NCBI RefSeq assembly: GCF_000186225.1
Contig: NC_014933.1
Location: forward strand, 992,001-1,056,000
Length of the DNA stretch: 64,000 nucleotides
Direction: 5' to 3'
DNA from: Bacteroides helcogenes P 36-108
GTDB lineage: Bacteria; Bacteroidota; Bacteroidia; Bacteroidales; Bacteroidaceae
Shown: piece after piece, positions 53,430-62,949 of the stretch
Layout: the number at the start of each line of letters is the position of its first letter
How positions within the stretch are numbered: the first letter of the stretch is position 1
Notes under the pieces: generated by a model
The model's database searches: none
Told to the model about the DNA's origin: nothing
The model's input: only the letters and a program-made list of their open reading frames with translations
Program-made: the position numbers and the translations under genes

Positions 53430-56400
53430 TTAGAATGAGATATTAACGCCAAATGCATGTGTGCGCAGCAACGGATAGGAAGACATACGCTGGCTGGTAG
53501 CTTCCGGGTCGATGTTGATTTTCATGCCGTCTATGGTAAGCAGGTTTTCTACCGAGTAATAGAGGCGCAGGTTCTGAACTCCCAAAGAGCTTAACCATTC
53601 TTTGGGGAAGGTGTAGCCCAACTGCAGGTTCTTCAGACGCAAATAGCTGGTATTTTGCAACCAGAAAGTGGATTGTACGTTTCTCGAACTGCTTGGAGAA
53701 TTGGTGTTGGTGAAGATGCGAGGCATATCCGCGTTGTGATTGGTCTCTGTCCAGGCATTTTTCCAGATGGATGCGGGGTGTCCGGCATCACCGGAGAAAG
53801 CTCCATATACTTCGTGGGAATCAAACAAGCGAGCCACCTTGGCTGCACCGTTGAACATCAGCGAGAGGTCGAATCCTTTATATCCGGCGTTCAGGTTCAA
53901 ACCGAAAGTGTATGCAGGTTCGGGGCTGTTGCAATAGACACGGTCGTCCTCAGTCAACAATCCGTCGCCGTTTGTATCTACATAACGGATGTCGCCGGCT
54001 TTCAGTTTGCCACCACCCAATGAAGGTTTGTATTTCTCTGTATATGCGTCCGCTTCTTCTTGTGAATTGAAGAAACCATCGGCTTCATAAATATAGTATG
54101 AATTAATCATACCACCGACATGATTTTGCTGTTTATAACCTCCGCTTACTTCTCTGATCTGATCTTTTTTAGCTACATCGCTTGCAAATCCCAAATCAAG
54201 TATCTCATTCTTGTTGTAAGTGAAGTTGGCCGCAACGCCCAGTTTCCAGTCACCGAACTTGTCGTTGTAGCTTACGTTCAGTTCTACGCCGCTGTTGCGC
54301 ATGGCTCCCACATTATCTTTATAAGCGTCCAATGCGAATTCGCTGGGTACTGGTACATCCATGAGAATGCCTGTGGTCTTGCGGTTATAATAGTCGATGG
54401 TTGCATTAATCTTGTTGTTCAGGAATCCCAGGTCCAGACCGATGCCCCAAGTGGTGGCTTTTTCCCAAGAGATGGTGGACAGGCGGTACTTCTTCTGGTA
54501 GTAGCCACTGTTCAGCGAGCCGTCAAAGGGATAAGTGGCATCCAGGTTGTAAGTGTTCAGGGCGGGATAATAGTCATCCAGCGCATCTTGGTTGCCCAGC
54601 ATACCCCAGGAGGCACGGAGCTTCAGAGTGCTCAGCCAGCTTTTGGCATTTTCCATGAATGCTTCCTCACTCATGCGCCATGCTGCGGAGAAAGACGGGA
54701 AATATCCCCAGCGGTTGCCTTCGGCAAAACGGGAAGAAGCATCCGAACGGATGTTGGCTTCCAACAGATACTTGCCTGCGTAGTCGTAGTTGACACGTGC
54801 AAACCAGGAAATCATGGCAAGTTCGCGGGTGAAGCCTTCGTTCTTTTGAGTAGAGCTGTCACCGGCGTTCATATCGGTCAGTTCGTTGTTAGGGAAGTTT
54901 TTGCGGTAGGCTTTCTGATACTTGTAATTGTATTTCTCGGTATGCCAGCCCAACAACCCTTTCAGATTGTGTTGCCCGAAACTCTTATCATAGTTCAGGA
55001 GGACATCATAGTTGGTGCGGTCCCATTTGTAGAAGCGTTCGTCCAAAGAGTTAGGGTCGGATTTCTTATTCTCGTTGTATTGGATGAATTTCTGGAAATA
55101 CTGGTAGTTCTGCATATTGTGTACGTATGCCCCACTCATGGTAAGCTTCAACCCGTCCATAATCTGATAGTCCAGTGCAGCCATACCCGTAAAGTTATAA
55201 TTGTCACGCGTTACCTTCATGCCTGAGTCCAGCCATGCGATGGGGCTACCGTCGGAAATGGTTCCCCAAGTGCCGTCGTCATTGCGCGCCACAATCCAGG
55301 GGGCGATGAGGTTCAACTGACGGATAATCTGGTCGGAACTGCCGCCTGCGTAGGCAGAGCTGGCATCATCGTACTTGTTCTTGATGAAGGCCAGATTCAT
55401 GCGTGCGGTGAAGCGTTTGGACAGTTTCATGTCGAGGTTGGTGCGGGCGTTGAACTGTTCTCGTCCGGCATTGGGCAGAACGCCTGTCTGGTTCAAGTAG
55501 CCGATGGAAGCCATGTATGAGGCATTCTCGGCTCCACCGTTGATGTTGATGTTGTGGCGATGCTGTATGCCGGTCTTGTAAGCCAGGCCATACCAGTCTG
55601 TGTTGGGATATTTAGGGTCTGTGCCGGACTCGAACTTGGCGATTTCATCGGCGGTGAAGCGTTCGGCTTTACCTTCGGCCTTCAGTGCGCTGTTGTACAA
55701 GGCTGCATATTCGGCGGAGCTCAGGCGCTCTATCATGTTCGTGGCATTCTGGAAGCTGACATAGCCGCTGTATGATATTTGCGGCTTGCCGGTCTTTCCG
55801 CGCTTGGTAGTAATCAAGATAACGCCGTTGGAAGCCTTTGAACCGTAGATGGCGGCCGAGGCAGCGTCTTTCAGTACGGAGATACTTTCAATGTCGTTGG
55901 GATCGATGGCATTGAGTGTGCCCGATTCCACGCCGTCTATCAGGATGTAAGGGGAAGCGGTGTTGAGCGTACCTGTACCGCGTACACGGATGTTGCCGTT
56001 GTCTTGTCCCGGAGCTCCGTTTGTACCTGTGATGGTGACGCCCGGCATTAATCCTTGCAGGCCGTTGGTGAGGTTTTGGATAGGACGGTTCTGAAGTTCC
56101 TTGCTGTCAACGGTAGCTACTGAGCCGGAGAGGTTTACTTTCTTTTGTGTGCCGTAGCCCACAACTACTACTTCGTTCAGCATTTCAGAGTCTTCTTTCA
56201 GACGGATGTCATAGTTTCCTGCGGCATTCACCTTTACTTGGCGGTTGATGTAGCCGATATAGGAGATAATCAGTGTGGAGCCTGCGGGTACGTTCAACGT
56301 GTAGCGCCCATCCAGGTCAGTGATGGCTCCGATAGTGGTTCCCTGTACGGACACGTTAGCGCCGATGACAGGCTCACCCGTGTCGTCCGAAACTATTCCC

Positions 56401-56750
56401 GAAATCTTCACCTCTTTCTTTTGTTGGGCAACGGAGGCCTTCTTACTGATAAGGGTGATTTGCAGGTTGGCAATCTCAAAGCCGAGGTCGGTGTTTTTCA
56501 GCAATTCCGTTACAGCTTTGCCGACGGTTGCCTGCTTCACGTTCATGCTGACGGTTTGCTTCAGGTTTACTTGTTCAGCGTCATAGAAAAATGTGTAGCC
56601 CGATACTTGTTCAAATTTGTTTAGGGCTTCTTTTAGAGATAGATTAGAGAATTGAATGGAAATCGGCTTGTCAATCTTTTCGCTCTGTGAAAAGACGTTG
56701 ATAAAGCTAAATAACAATGTGAAAAATAGTAAGCATAGTTTTTTATTCAT
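53430..56750 (-). CDS. SusC/RagA TonB-linked outer-membrane transporter with STN domain
   Basis: 1106 aa. Signal peptide 1-21; STN (secretin/TonB N-terminal) domain about 28-103; carboxypeptidase-regulatory-like domain about 115-185 (SGIVSDDTGEPVIGANVSVQ); TonB box-like EVVVVGYGT (193-201); plug and 22-strand barrel after that (PYILIDGVESGTLNAIDPND). The STN domain is found in transporters that signal to a FecR anti-sigma. It ends in TRAFGVNISF-like terminal Phe (HAFGVNISF), as expected of outer-membrane barrels. The sigma and FecR genes lie just upstream. Confidence 0.97.
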   Translation of the reverse strand: MNKKLCLLFFTLLFSFINVFSQSEKIDKPISIQFSNLSLKEALNKFEQVSGYTFFYDAEQVNLKQTVSMNVKQATVGKAVTELLKNTDLGFEIANLQITLISKKASVAQQKKEVKISGIVSDDTGEPVIGANVSVQGTTIGAITDLDGRYTLNVPAGSTLIISYIGYINRQVKVNAAGNYDIRLKEDSEMLNEVVVVGYGTQKKVNLSGSVATVDSKELQNRPIQNLTNGLQGLMPGVTITGTNGAPGQDNGNIRVRGTGTLNTASPYILIDGVESGTLNAIDPNDIESISVLKDAASAAIYGSKASNGVILITTKRGKTGKPQISYSGYVSFQNATNMIERLSSAEYAALYNSALKAEGKAERFTADEIAKFESGTDPKYPNTDWYGLAYKTGIQHRHNININGGAENASYMASIGYLNQTGVLPNAGREQFNARTNLDMKLSKRFTARMNLAFIKNKYDDASSAYAGGSSDQIIRQLNLIAPWIVARNDDGTWGTISDGSPIAWLDSGMKVTRDNYNFTGMAALDYQIMDGLKLTMSGAYVHNMQNYQYFQKFIQYNENKKSDPNSLDERFYKWDRTNYDVLLNYDKSFGQHNLKGLLGWHTEKYNYKYQKAYRKNFPNNELTDMNAGDSSTQKNEGFTRELAMISWFARVNYDYAGKYLLEANIRSDASSRFAEGNRWGYFPSFSAAWRMSEEAFMENAKSWLSTLKLRASWGMLGNQDALDDYYPALNTYNLDATYPFDGSLNSGYYQKKYRLSTISWEKATTWGIGLDLGFLNNKINATIDYYNRKTTGILMDVPVPSEFALDAYKDNVGAMRNSGVELNVSYNDKFGDWKLGVAANFTYNKNEILDLGFASDVAKKDQIREVSGGYKQQNHVGGMINSYYIYEADGFFNSQEEADAYTEKYKPSLGGGKLKAGDIRYVDTNGDGLLTEDDRVYCNSPEPAYTFGLNLNAGYKGFDLSLMFNGAAKVARLFDSHEVYGAFSGDAGHPASIWKNAWTETNHNADMPRIFTNTNSPSSSRNVQSTFWLQNTSYLRLKNLQLGYTFPKEWLSSLGVQNLRLYYSVENLLTIDGMKINIDPEATSQRMSSYPLLRTHAFGVNISF

Positions 56751-56965
56751 AGCTTTGTAAATTAAAAGTTAACTATTTGGGTCTTCGGGATAGAGAGATT
56801 TGCGACATTTCCCTGTCACTTTCCGTACCCGTGGTTAATTAATTGTTTTTTGCAAGATGGAGATGCTGCCGATGGGCAGTGTCTCCTGTTTTTTCTTCGT
56901 TTGGGGTGTTAGTTCATAGGCATTGTTGTTTTATTATAAATTATACAATAAGGTTATCGGTTTAC

Positions 56966-57958
56966 TTACTTCTTCTTACTGAATATCTGCAACCTGTTGT
57001 CTTCGTCAAACTGATACCCCACGGGGTTGATGCGTGCTATCAGTCTCATTATTTCTTCTAAAGGCTCATTGCGAAGGGTGAAGGTGTACAGATATTTGCC
57101 GGCCAGTGCCGGTTCCAAATCTATTTCTACGTTGTACCATCGGGAAAGATAACGGCAGATGTATCCCAACGTTTTTTGGTTGAAGATAATTTGTCTTTGT
57201 GCCCAAAAACTGTCAAATCCCACATCTCCATTCTTTATCAGCAGATTGTGGGTCTTGCGGTCGAAAAGGGCTGTCTCACCCGGTAGCATCTTACGGCTTT
57301 CGCGTGAGGTTTCCAGTCCTACCGATCCTTCTATCAGGCTTATCTGCACTTTGTCACTGTGCGCCATGTTTCGTATATTGAACTTGGTTCCGTAAACCGT
57401 AAGCTTTACGCCGTCCATCTGTACAACGAATGGATGTTCGGCATCGTGAGCCACCTCGAAGAAGGCTTCGCCGTTCATGCTCACCTCGCGGTAGCCTTCG
57501 CGTGAAAGGCGGCGATAGTTCAGTGAAGTGTTGTTGTGCAGCCACACTTTGCTGCCGTCGGCCAGCAGAGCCTGCGACTTTCCGTTGAGGTTAGTGAACT
57601 GCACTTCCTGAGCCGCCATGTTTTGTGCTTCCTTCATTGTCAGGTAGGCGGCCCCGCTTATCATTACGGCCAGGAAGATGGCTGCCGCTGCCGCATAGCG
57701 CATGAAGAAGAAAGACGGCTTTGGATTCTTCGCTTTCTTATCGGCGATGCGTGCCTGCAACTTCTTCCAATAATAGTCTTTGTCGGGAGTATATGTTTCG
57801 GTTTCTTTTTGAATGTCGAGCCAAAGGCCGGATAATCTTTCATATAGGGCACGGTTCTCGGGCAAAGCCGTCCACAGCTCCAATTCTTGCTTCTGTCCGT
57901 CACTTTCTTCGTGCTTCAGACAAGCTATTATCAAGCCCCAGGGTATATTCTGCTTCAT
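56966..57958 (-). CDS. FecR-family anti-sigma factor
   Basis: 330 aa. The N-terminal cytoplasmic part (1-80) binds the sigma factor; one membrane helix at about 86-107 (MRYAAAAAIFLAVMISGAAY); FecR domain about 115-215 (LNGKSQALLADGSKVWLHNN, VSMNGEAFFEVAHDAEHPF); C-terminal STN-like DUF4974 about 255-325 (QKTLGYICRYLSRWYNVEID). It transduces the SusC signal to the ECF sigma. It is transcribed with the sigma gene after a 202-bp gap. Confidence 0.95.
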   Translation of the reverse strand: MKQNIPWGLIIACLKHEESDGQKQELELWTALPENRALYERLSGLWLDIQKETETYTPDKDYYWKKLQARIADKKAKNPKPSFFFMRYAAAAAIFLAVMISGAAYLTMKEAQNMAAQEVQFTNLNGKSQALLADGSKVWLHNNTSLNYRRLSREGYREVSMNGEAFFEVAHDAEHPFVVQMDGVKLTVYGTKFNIRNMAHSDKVQISLIEGSVGLETSRESRKMLPGETALFDRKTHNLLIKNGDVGFDSFWAQRQIIFNQKTLGYICRYLSRWYNVEIDLEPALAGKYLYTFTLRNEPLEEIMRLIARINPVGYQFDEDNRLQIFSKKK

Positions 57959-58160
57959 GTTTTCTTCTTACTTCTTACAAATATGACACATGAAGCGGAA
58001 AGTACCCTTACTCCCGGATGGAACTTTTTTTCGAGCTTCTGTCAGTCTCTTGCCGGCAAGTTGGTGAGGTGTTGCCTATATATTGGCAAAATAAGTATAT
58101 ATAGCCCAAGATATTACGCTTTACTTTACGGCATCTTGGTTTGTTGCCGGATGTAAGCTT

Positions 58161-58712
58161 TTAGAATAGGTAAGAATAACTTTTATCAAGATATTTACGG
58201 ATATGCTTCAAAGCCTTTGTAATCTGCGCCTCCACTGTCTTTACGGAAGTCTGTGTCTTTTCCGCTATTTCTTTGTTTGTGAGATTCTCTTGCCGGCTTT
58301 GCCGGAACACCTCCCTGCATTTGTCGGGCAGGGAACAGACGGCTTCCTCTACCAAACGGTTCAGCTCTTTTGCTTCCATGTCGGCGTCTATGGTGTGGCT
58401 GTCGCTCAGTGTTTCGCAGAATTCATCAACGGGGCAAGTCTGTTTGTTATCGCGCAGAACGTTCAGGCAACGGTTTCGGGCCGCTTGAAATAGATAGGCC
58501 TTGATGGTAAGCCTGATTGTGAAATTTTCTCGATTGGTCCATATATACATGAAGATGTCCAAGGCGATTTCTTCTATTAAGGTTTCATCCTTGAGATATA
58601 GCTTCATAAAGCGGCATAGAGGAACGAAATAAGTGTCGAACAAGAGTTTGAAGGCTCGTTCGTCACCGCTTCGCAGTAGCTTTAATGTCTGTATTTCATC
58701 ATTTATAAGCAT
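58161..58712 (-). CDS. ECF RNA polymerase sigma-70 factor
   Basis: 183 aa. I use ATG at 58712; three codons upstream start at TTG (58721). Region 2 (about 15-80) has FDTYFVPLCRFMKLYLKDET and IEEIALDIFMYIWTNRENF; region 4 (about 125-175) has LPDKCREVFRQSRQENLTNK then EIAEKTQTSVKTVEAQITKA. This is the Bacteroides-expansion type (RpoE-BSg) that pairs with FecR and an STN-SusC. It probably drives the susC promoter. Confidence 0.95.
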   Translation of the reverse strand: MLINDEIQTLKLLRSGDERAFKLLFDTYFVPLCRFMKLYLKDETLIEEIALDIFMYIWTNRENFTIRLTIKAYLFQAARNRCLNVLRDNKQTCPVDEFCETLSDSHTIDADMEAKELNRLVEEAVCSLPDKCREVFRQSRQENLTNKEIAEKTQTSVKTVEAQITKALKHIRKYLDKSYSYLF

Positions 58713-58734
58713 TATACACAAGGTTTTTAGCTTA

Positions 58735-58766
58735 CAAATGTAGAAATAATAATAGTATATGCAAAA
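58735..58766 (-). promoter_or_regulatory. Promoter of the sigma-FecR genes
   Basis: Minus strand: a TTTTG (58762-58766 complement), 19 bp, then TACATTTG (complement of 58735-58742). Full Bacteroides housekeeping promoter, 23 nt before the ATG at 58712, so the sigma gene itself is made by the primary polymerase. Confidence 0.7.
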
Positions 58767-58804
58767 GTGTTCCGGCTATTTGTCCCGTTTGCCGGGGAGA
58801 ACTG

Positions 58805-59281
58805 TCAGGTTTCGTTAGCCCGCAGTCCGAACGATTTGCATGTCATTTCTTCTACCTTCACTTCCCATATTTTGACGTGTCGCACGGCAGGGTCGGAGTA
58901 TGTGCACTCATTGTCGGTGTGCCGGCTCATGAAGAAATCCAGCACCTTGCGCTTTTCTGCCATATCTTCGATGAACTGCACTTTTCCGCGGCAGATGACG
59001 CTGCGCGACTTCATGCTGTAACTGCATGCCACTTGCCGGTGCATATACACCAGCTCGTGCCCTTCGCAGAAGGTGATGCAGACTTGCGGATGCTGTGTCG
59101 CCAGCTCCACCTTGCTGCCTTCGGGGCCGGAATGCAGATAAACCGTTCCGTCCCGATAGGCAAAGTTCATGGGTACTACATACGGGTTGCCATCTGCATC
59201 CGTGATACCTACCATGCAATAAGGACAATGATTGATGATTTCCTCTATCTGTGCAAGGTCTGTGATGGTAATTGTTTTCAT
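58805..59281 (-). CDS. Pyridoxamine 5'-phosphate oxidase-fold flavin-binding protein (NimA-like group)
   Basis: 158 aa split-barrel. CPYCMVGITDADGNPYVVPM and the strand VYLHSGPEGSKVELATQHPQ are typical of the flavin-nucleotide-binding/PPOX group that includes 5-nitroimidazole reductases. The start at 59281 is set by the -7 element at 59309-59316. Substrate unknown, so drug resistance should not be assumed. Confidence 0.85.
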   Translation of the reverse strand: MKTITITDLAQIEEIINHCPYCMVGITDADGNPYVVPMNFAYRDGTVYLHSGPEGSKVELATQHPQVCITFCEGHELVYMHRQVACSYSMKSRSVICRGKVQFIEDMAEKRKVLDFFMSRHTDNECTYSDPAVRHVKIWEVKVEEMTCKSFGLRANET

Positions 59282-59308
59282 AAACTGTCTTCTGATTGAA
59301 ATATTGGG

Positions 59309-59316
59309 CAAAGTTA
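59309..59316 (-). promoter_or_regulatory. -7 element of the PPOX gene
   Basis: Minus strand TAACTTTG followed by C, 27 nt before the ATG at 59281. It overlaps the longer frame's start, which argues against it. Confidence 0.55.
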
Positions 59317-59503
59317 CGTTATTCTCGCATTTAAGAAGAAGGAGGATAATGCTTTTTTGAATACTACATACGGAATTTTAGAAAAAACGGAAGCAATATA
59401 AAAATGAATAATATAGTCTTTGTTTTTAACTATATAATCTGCTTTTTTAGATTAATGTTCCATTTCTTCAAGATTACGGTTTTTCTATACTTCACCGTTT
59501 ATG

Positions 59504-59511
59504 TATTTTTG
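59504..59511 (+). promoter_or_regulatory. -7 element of the outer-membrane barrel gene
   Basis: TATTTTTG followed by C, 26 nt before the ATG at 59538. A T-run at 59481-59484 is the best -33 candidate (20 bp), but it lacks the G. Confidence 0.5.
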
Positions 59512-59537
59512 CCAAATAACTAAAAAGATATAAAATT

Positions 59538-60512
59538 ATGAAGAGTGGATTGTGTATGAAAGTGTTTATCATTTACTGCTTATTGGGGACTGGGGTTTTA
59601 AGCTCTGTTGATGCACAAGTGTTATGGGATTTTAAAGTCGGAGCCTCTTATCACAATGTATGTGATGAACGCAAATTGGATTATATGGGTGAACTTGGCA
59701 TAGACATACCCATCAAAGAAAAGTTTTCTTTAGAGGCAGGATTGCGTTATAAGAATATATTATTTGTAGATGATCTGGATAATGTTGATTATGATACTTA
59801 TAAACCATACGCCGCTGACGGTGAAGATATACGGGCCAATATTTTGGAGTTGCCTGTTAAGTTTGGATATAAGTTGAGGCTTGCAGAAAATTCTAATTTG
59901 AGGTTTGGAGTAGGCCCTTATGTCTCGGCGGGGATGAATGGGTCAATGAAGTTGTTTGGAGCTGGAGTAACGAGTTGCGTCGTTTATGAGTATAAAAAAG
60001 TAAATGTTGGCTTGAATTATAATATAACTTGCCATGAACCTTATAAGAACATGGCAAAAGAAGGCGTTTTCCTGACTATTGGGGTGAAGTTTGGAAATAG
60101 CGTTTGGCGAGGGATTGGAACAGGATTGGCTGCTGTAGGCAGTGTAGCGGGGAGTGTGGCAGATGCTTATACGGAAAGTACAGGGTCTTCTTTCGTGAAT
60201 GATAATGTTGATAATACGGGAAGTGGATATAGTGTAAGTAATAATACGAATGGTTCTGCATCAGGCTCTACGAGCAGAAGTTCATCAAATAATAGCGTTA
60301 GTGATGTTCAGGCCAAGAATACAGATAGCAATACTTATAGCAAGGATGAAAGTCTGTTGGTTAAAATGAACACCTATTATGAACGGGACTATAATGATTC
60401 AGACAGGATAAGTATTCAATCTCGAATGAAGTCTATAAGGACAAAATGGGAAGGACGTGGGTTTAAAATGCGTCATTCTCAATGGGAAGACTGGGATGGT
60501 AGAAAGAAATAA
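59538..60512 (+). CDS. Outer-membrane beta-barrel protein with Ser/Asn-rich linker and basic C-terminal helix
   Basis: 324 aa. Signal peptide about 1-27 (LGTGVLSSVDAQ). Residues about 30-188 look like a small PorT-like eight-stranded barrel (FKVGASYHNV, FSLEAGLRYKN, ILELPVKFGYKLRLAE, GVFLTIGVKFGN). Then a Gly/Ala segment (190-210), a Ser/Asn/Gly/Thr linker (about 210-268) and a helical charged end (about 272-324: RISIQSRMKSIRTKWEGRGF). The barrel in the middle, with a long tail on one side, is unusual. AT content is higher than the neighbours. No partner gene is adjacent. Confidence 0.8.
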   Translation: MKSGLCMKVFIIYCLLGTGVLSSVDAQVLWDFKVGASYHNVCDERKLDYMGELGIDIPIKEKFSLEAGLRYKNILFVDDLDNVDYDTYKPYAADGEDIRANILELPVKFGYKLRLAENSNLRFGVGPYVSAGMNGSMKLFGAGVTSCVVYEYKKVNVGLNYNITCHEPYKNMAKEGVFLTIGVKFGNSVWRGIGTGLAAVGSVAGSVADAYTESTGSSFVNDNVDNTGSGYSVSNNTNGSASGSTSRSSSNNSVSDVQAKNTDSNTYSKDESLLVKMNTYYERDYNDSDRISIQSRMKSIRTKWEGRGFKMRHSQWEDWDGRKK

Positions 60513-60559
60513 GGAATAGAAGGCTATTTTTGCGGCTTTATCATTTCTGAAATAATAAT

Positions 60560-60607
60560 GGGCTAAACAGATATTAATGCGAGTAATCTGTTTAGCCCTC
60601 TTTTCTT
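60560..60607. terminator. Terminator between the barrel gene and rnr
   Basis: GGGCTAAACAGAT (60560-60572) pairs perfectly with ATCTGTTTAGCCC (60586-60598), followed by TCTTTTC. It lies between convergent genes. Confidence 0.9.
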
Positions 60608-60632
60608 TTGCAGGGTTCCTTTGCTTATTCTT

Positions 60633-62786
60633 CTACACTAATGCAAAGTCCAACTGCTTTTTTTCCAGATTGGCGCGTGCCACTTTGATTGTAATGCCGT
60701 CGCCCAAACTGTAAATGCGGTTCTTGCGGCGTCCGCGCAGGCAATAGTTCTTCTCATCAAATTCGTAATAGTCATCATCGAGGTCACGGATAGGAATCAT
60801 GCCTTCACACTTGTTCTCATTGAGTTCTACATAGAGCCCCCATTCCGTCACGCCGGAAATCACTCCGTCGTAGGTCTGTCCCAAATGCTCGGTCATGAAC
60901 TCCACTTGTTTGTACTTGATGGAGGCGCGTTCGGCATTGGCCGCTATCTGCTCCATGGAACTGCTGTGTTCACAAAGAGCTTCGTATTTCTGCTCGGACA
61001 CGCTGCGCCCGCCTAAATCCAGATATTTGGTAAGCAAGCGGTGCACCATCATGTCGGGGTAACGGCGGATGGGCGAGGTGAAGTGGGTATAATAATCGAA
61101 TGCCAGGCCGTAATGTCCCACGTTGTGTACGGAGTAGCGTGCTTTTTGCATGGCACGTATGGATACTGTTTCGATGAGATTTTCTTCTTTTTTCCCCTGA
61201 ATGTCATCCAACAAGTGGTTGATGGACTTGGAAACATCCGTCTTCGTCCCGCCGGTGCGCAGCTTGTAGCCGAAACGTGCGATGAACTGTGCCAAGTTGT
61301 CAAGCTTCTCCGGATCGGGCAGGTCGTGGATGCGGTAAGGCAGCACTTTGGCTTTTTTGCCTTTGGGCACGCGGCCTATCTTCTCGGCAACGGTACGGTT
61401 GGCGAGCAGCATGAATTCCTCCACCAATTTATTGGCGTCTTTCGATTCCTTGAAGTAAACGCTGACAGGCTTCCCTTTTTCATCTATCTCAAACTTCACC
61501 TCGTAACGGTCAAAGTTGATGGCGCCTGCCTTGAAACGGCTTTCGCGCAGCAGCTTGGCAAGTCTGTCCAATTGCAGGACTTCTTCCTTGAAATCCCCTT
61601 TTCTCGTTTCTATGATATTCTGTGCTTCTTCGTAGGTGAAGCGACGGTTGCTTTTGATTACGGTATGCACTACGCGTGAATTGTTCACTTCCCCTTTTTC
61701 CGTCATTTCGAAGATGACGGAATAGGCCAGTTTCTCCTCATCGGGACGGAGGGAGCAGATAAAGTTGCACAGCCGTTCGGGCAGCATGGGGATGGTGCGG
61801 TCCACAAGATAAACGGATGTGGCACGCTTTTCGGCTTCCTTGTCAATGATGCCGCCTTCTTTTACATAATGGGTCACATCGGCAATGTGCACGCCTACTT
61901 CCCAAAGCCCTTCCTTCAGTTTACGGATAGACAAGGCATCGTCGAAATCCTTTGCATCCTTGGGGTCTATGGTGAATGTGGTGACGCTCCGGAAATCTTC
62001 ACGTTTGGCTATTTCTTCAGCAGGTATCTCGTCGGATATCTTGTCGGCAGCGTTTTCTACGGCAGAAGGATATACATACGGCAGACCGAATTCGGCCAGG
62101 ATAGCGTGCATCTCGGTGGTATTGTCTCCGGTGCGTCCTAAGATGTCGATGACCTGCCCGATGGGGTTCTTTGCCTTGTCGGGCCATTCCACTACCTTCA
62201 CGATGGCTTTGTCGCCCGTCTTTCCACCTTTCAGCTTCTCCTTGGGGATAAAGATGTCGTTGGCAAGTGTGCGGTTTTCCGTCACCAGGAAGGCGTATGA
62301 CTCGGCTACTTCCAGTGTGCCCACAAAGGTATCGTTGGCTCGTTCCAGGATTTCGGTCACCTCTCCTTCAGCTTCGCGCCCGCGGCGTTTGGCGTAAAAG
62401 GCAATGCGCACTTTGTCATTGTTCATGGCATGTGCCGAGTTGCGTTCGGCCACGAATATGGGGTCGCCGCCGCCTTCGGGGATGAAGGAGTTCTTGCCGT
62501 TGCTCTTGCGCTGGAAAGTGCCCGTCATCTCGGTTCCGTGGCAGTTCAACTTGTATTTATGCTTATCCACTTCTGTGATGTAGTCGTCGTCCGACAGTTC
62601 GGAAAGGATATCCATACACAGCATTTTCAGGGGATGTGTCGTGAGGCGCAGTTGCTCAAAAATGTATTTCAAGGACAGGACTTCGTCTTGTTTTGTGTGG
62701 AAGAAGTCCAGCAATACTTTGACAAGCTCTTTTTTCTTCATCCGTTTGCCGGCTTTCTTTTCTTTTTTCTCTTTTGTCTTGGCCAT
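60633..62786 (-). CDS. rnr: Ribonuclease R
   Basis: 717 aa. It degrades structured RNA 3' to 5'. A basic N-terminus (MAKTKEKKEKKAGKRMKKKE) and winged-helix region precede cold-shock domains (about 75-225). The RNB domain has the metal-binding Asp set DPKDAKDFDDALS, PMLPERLCNFICSLRPDE and HFTSPIRRYPDMMVHRLL. An S1 domain ends the protein. I start at 62786 (seventh residue of the longest frame), since the upstream ATG at 62804 is only about 10 nt past a -7-like TTACTTTG. Confidence 0.96.
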   Translation of the reverse strand: MAKTKEKKEKKAGKRMKKKELVKVLLDFFHTKQDEVLSLKYIFEQLRLTTHPLKMLCMDILSELSDDDYITEVDKHKYKLNCHGTEMTGTFQRKSNGKNSFIPEGGGDPIFVAERNSAHAMNNDKVRIAFYAKRRGREAEGEVTEILERANDTFVGTLEVAESYAFLVTENRTLANDIFIPKEKLKGGKTGDKAIVKVVEWPDKAKNPIGQVIDILGRTGDNTTEMHAILAEFGLPYVYPSAVENAADKISDEIPAEEIAKREDFRSVTTFTIDPKDAKDFDDALSIRKLKEGLWEVGVHIADVTHYVKEGGIIDKEAEKRATSVYLVDRTIPMLPERLCNFICSLRPDEEKLAYSVIFEMTEKGEVNNSRVVHTVIKSNRRFTYEEAQNIIETRKGDFKEEVLQLDRLAKLLRESRFKAGAINFDRYEVKFEIDEKGKPVSVYFKESKDANKLVEEFMLLANRTVAEKIGRVPKGKKAKVLPYRIHDLPDPEKLDNLAQFIARFGYKLRTGGTKTDVSKSINHLLDDIQGKKEENLIETVSIRAMQKARYSVHNVGHYGLAFDYYTHFTSPIRRYPDMMVHRLLTKYLDLGGRSVSEQKYEALCEHSSSMEQIAANAERASIKYKQVEFMTEHLGQTYDGVISGVTEWGLYVELNENKCEGMIPIRDLDDDYYEFDEKNYCLRGRRKNRIYSLGDGITIKVARANLEKKQLDFALV

Positions 62787-62920
62787 AATATATACTCTTA
62801 TCATTTATCTTCCTTGCAAAGTAAACAAATTATTGTTTTCGGTAGTTCAATCTCACTCTAAAATCTTGCTATCTTACTGAAAATAATGCAAGAACGGCTG
62901 TTCGTAATGGATTTATGTGC

Positions 62921-62928
62921 TATCTTTG
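62921..62928 (+). promoter_or_regulatory. -7 element of the cation efflux gene
   Basis: TATCTTTG followed by C, 22 nt before the ATG at 62950. It overlaps the longer frame's start (62917), supporting the later one. Confidence 0.6.
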
Positions 62929-62949
62929 CAACGACTTAGCAATGAACGA

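Noticed and set aside
58805..59281. A nitroimidazole-resistance label for the PPOX gene
   Set aside because: The fold is shared by many flavin proteins and nothing specific to Nim reductases can be fixed from sequence.
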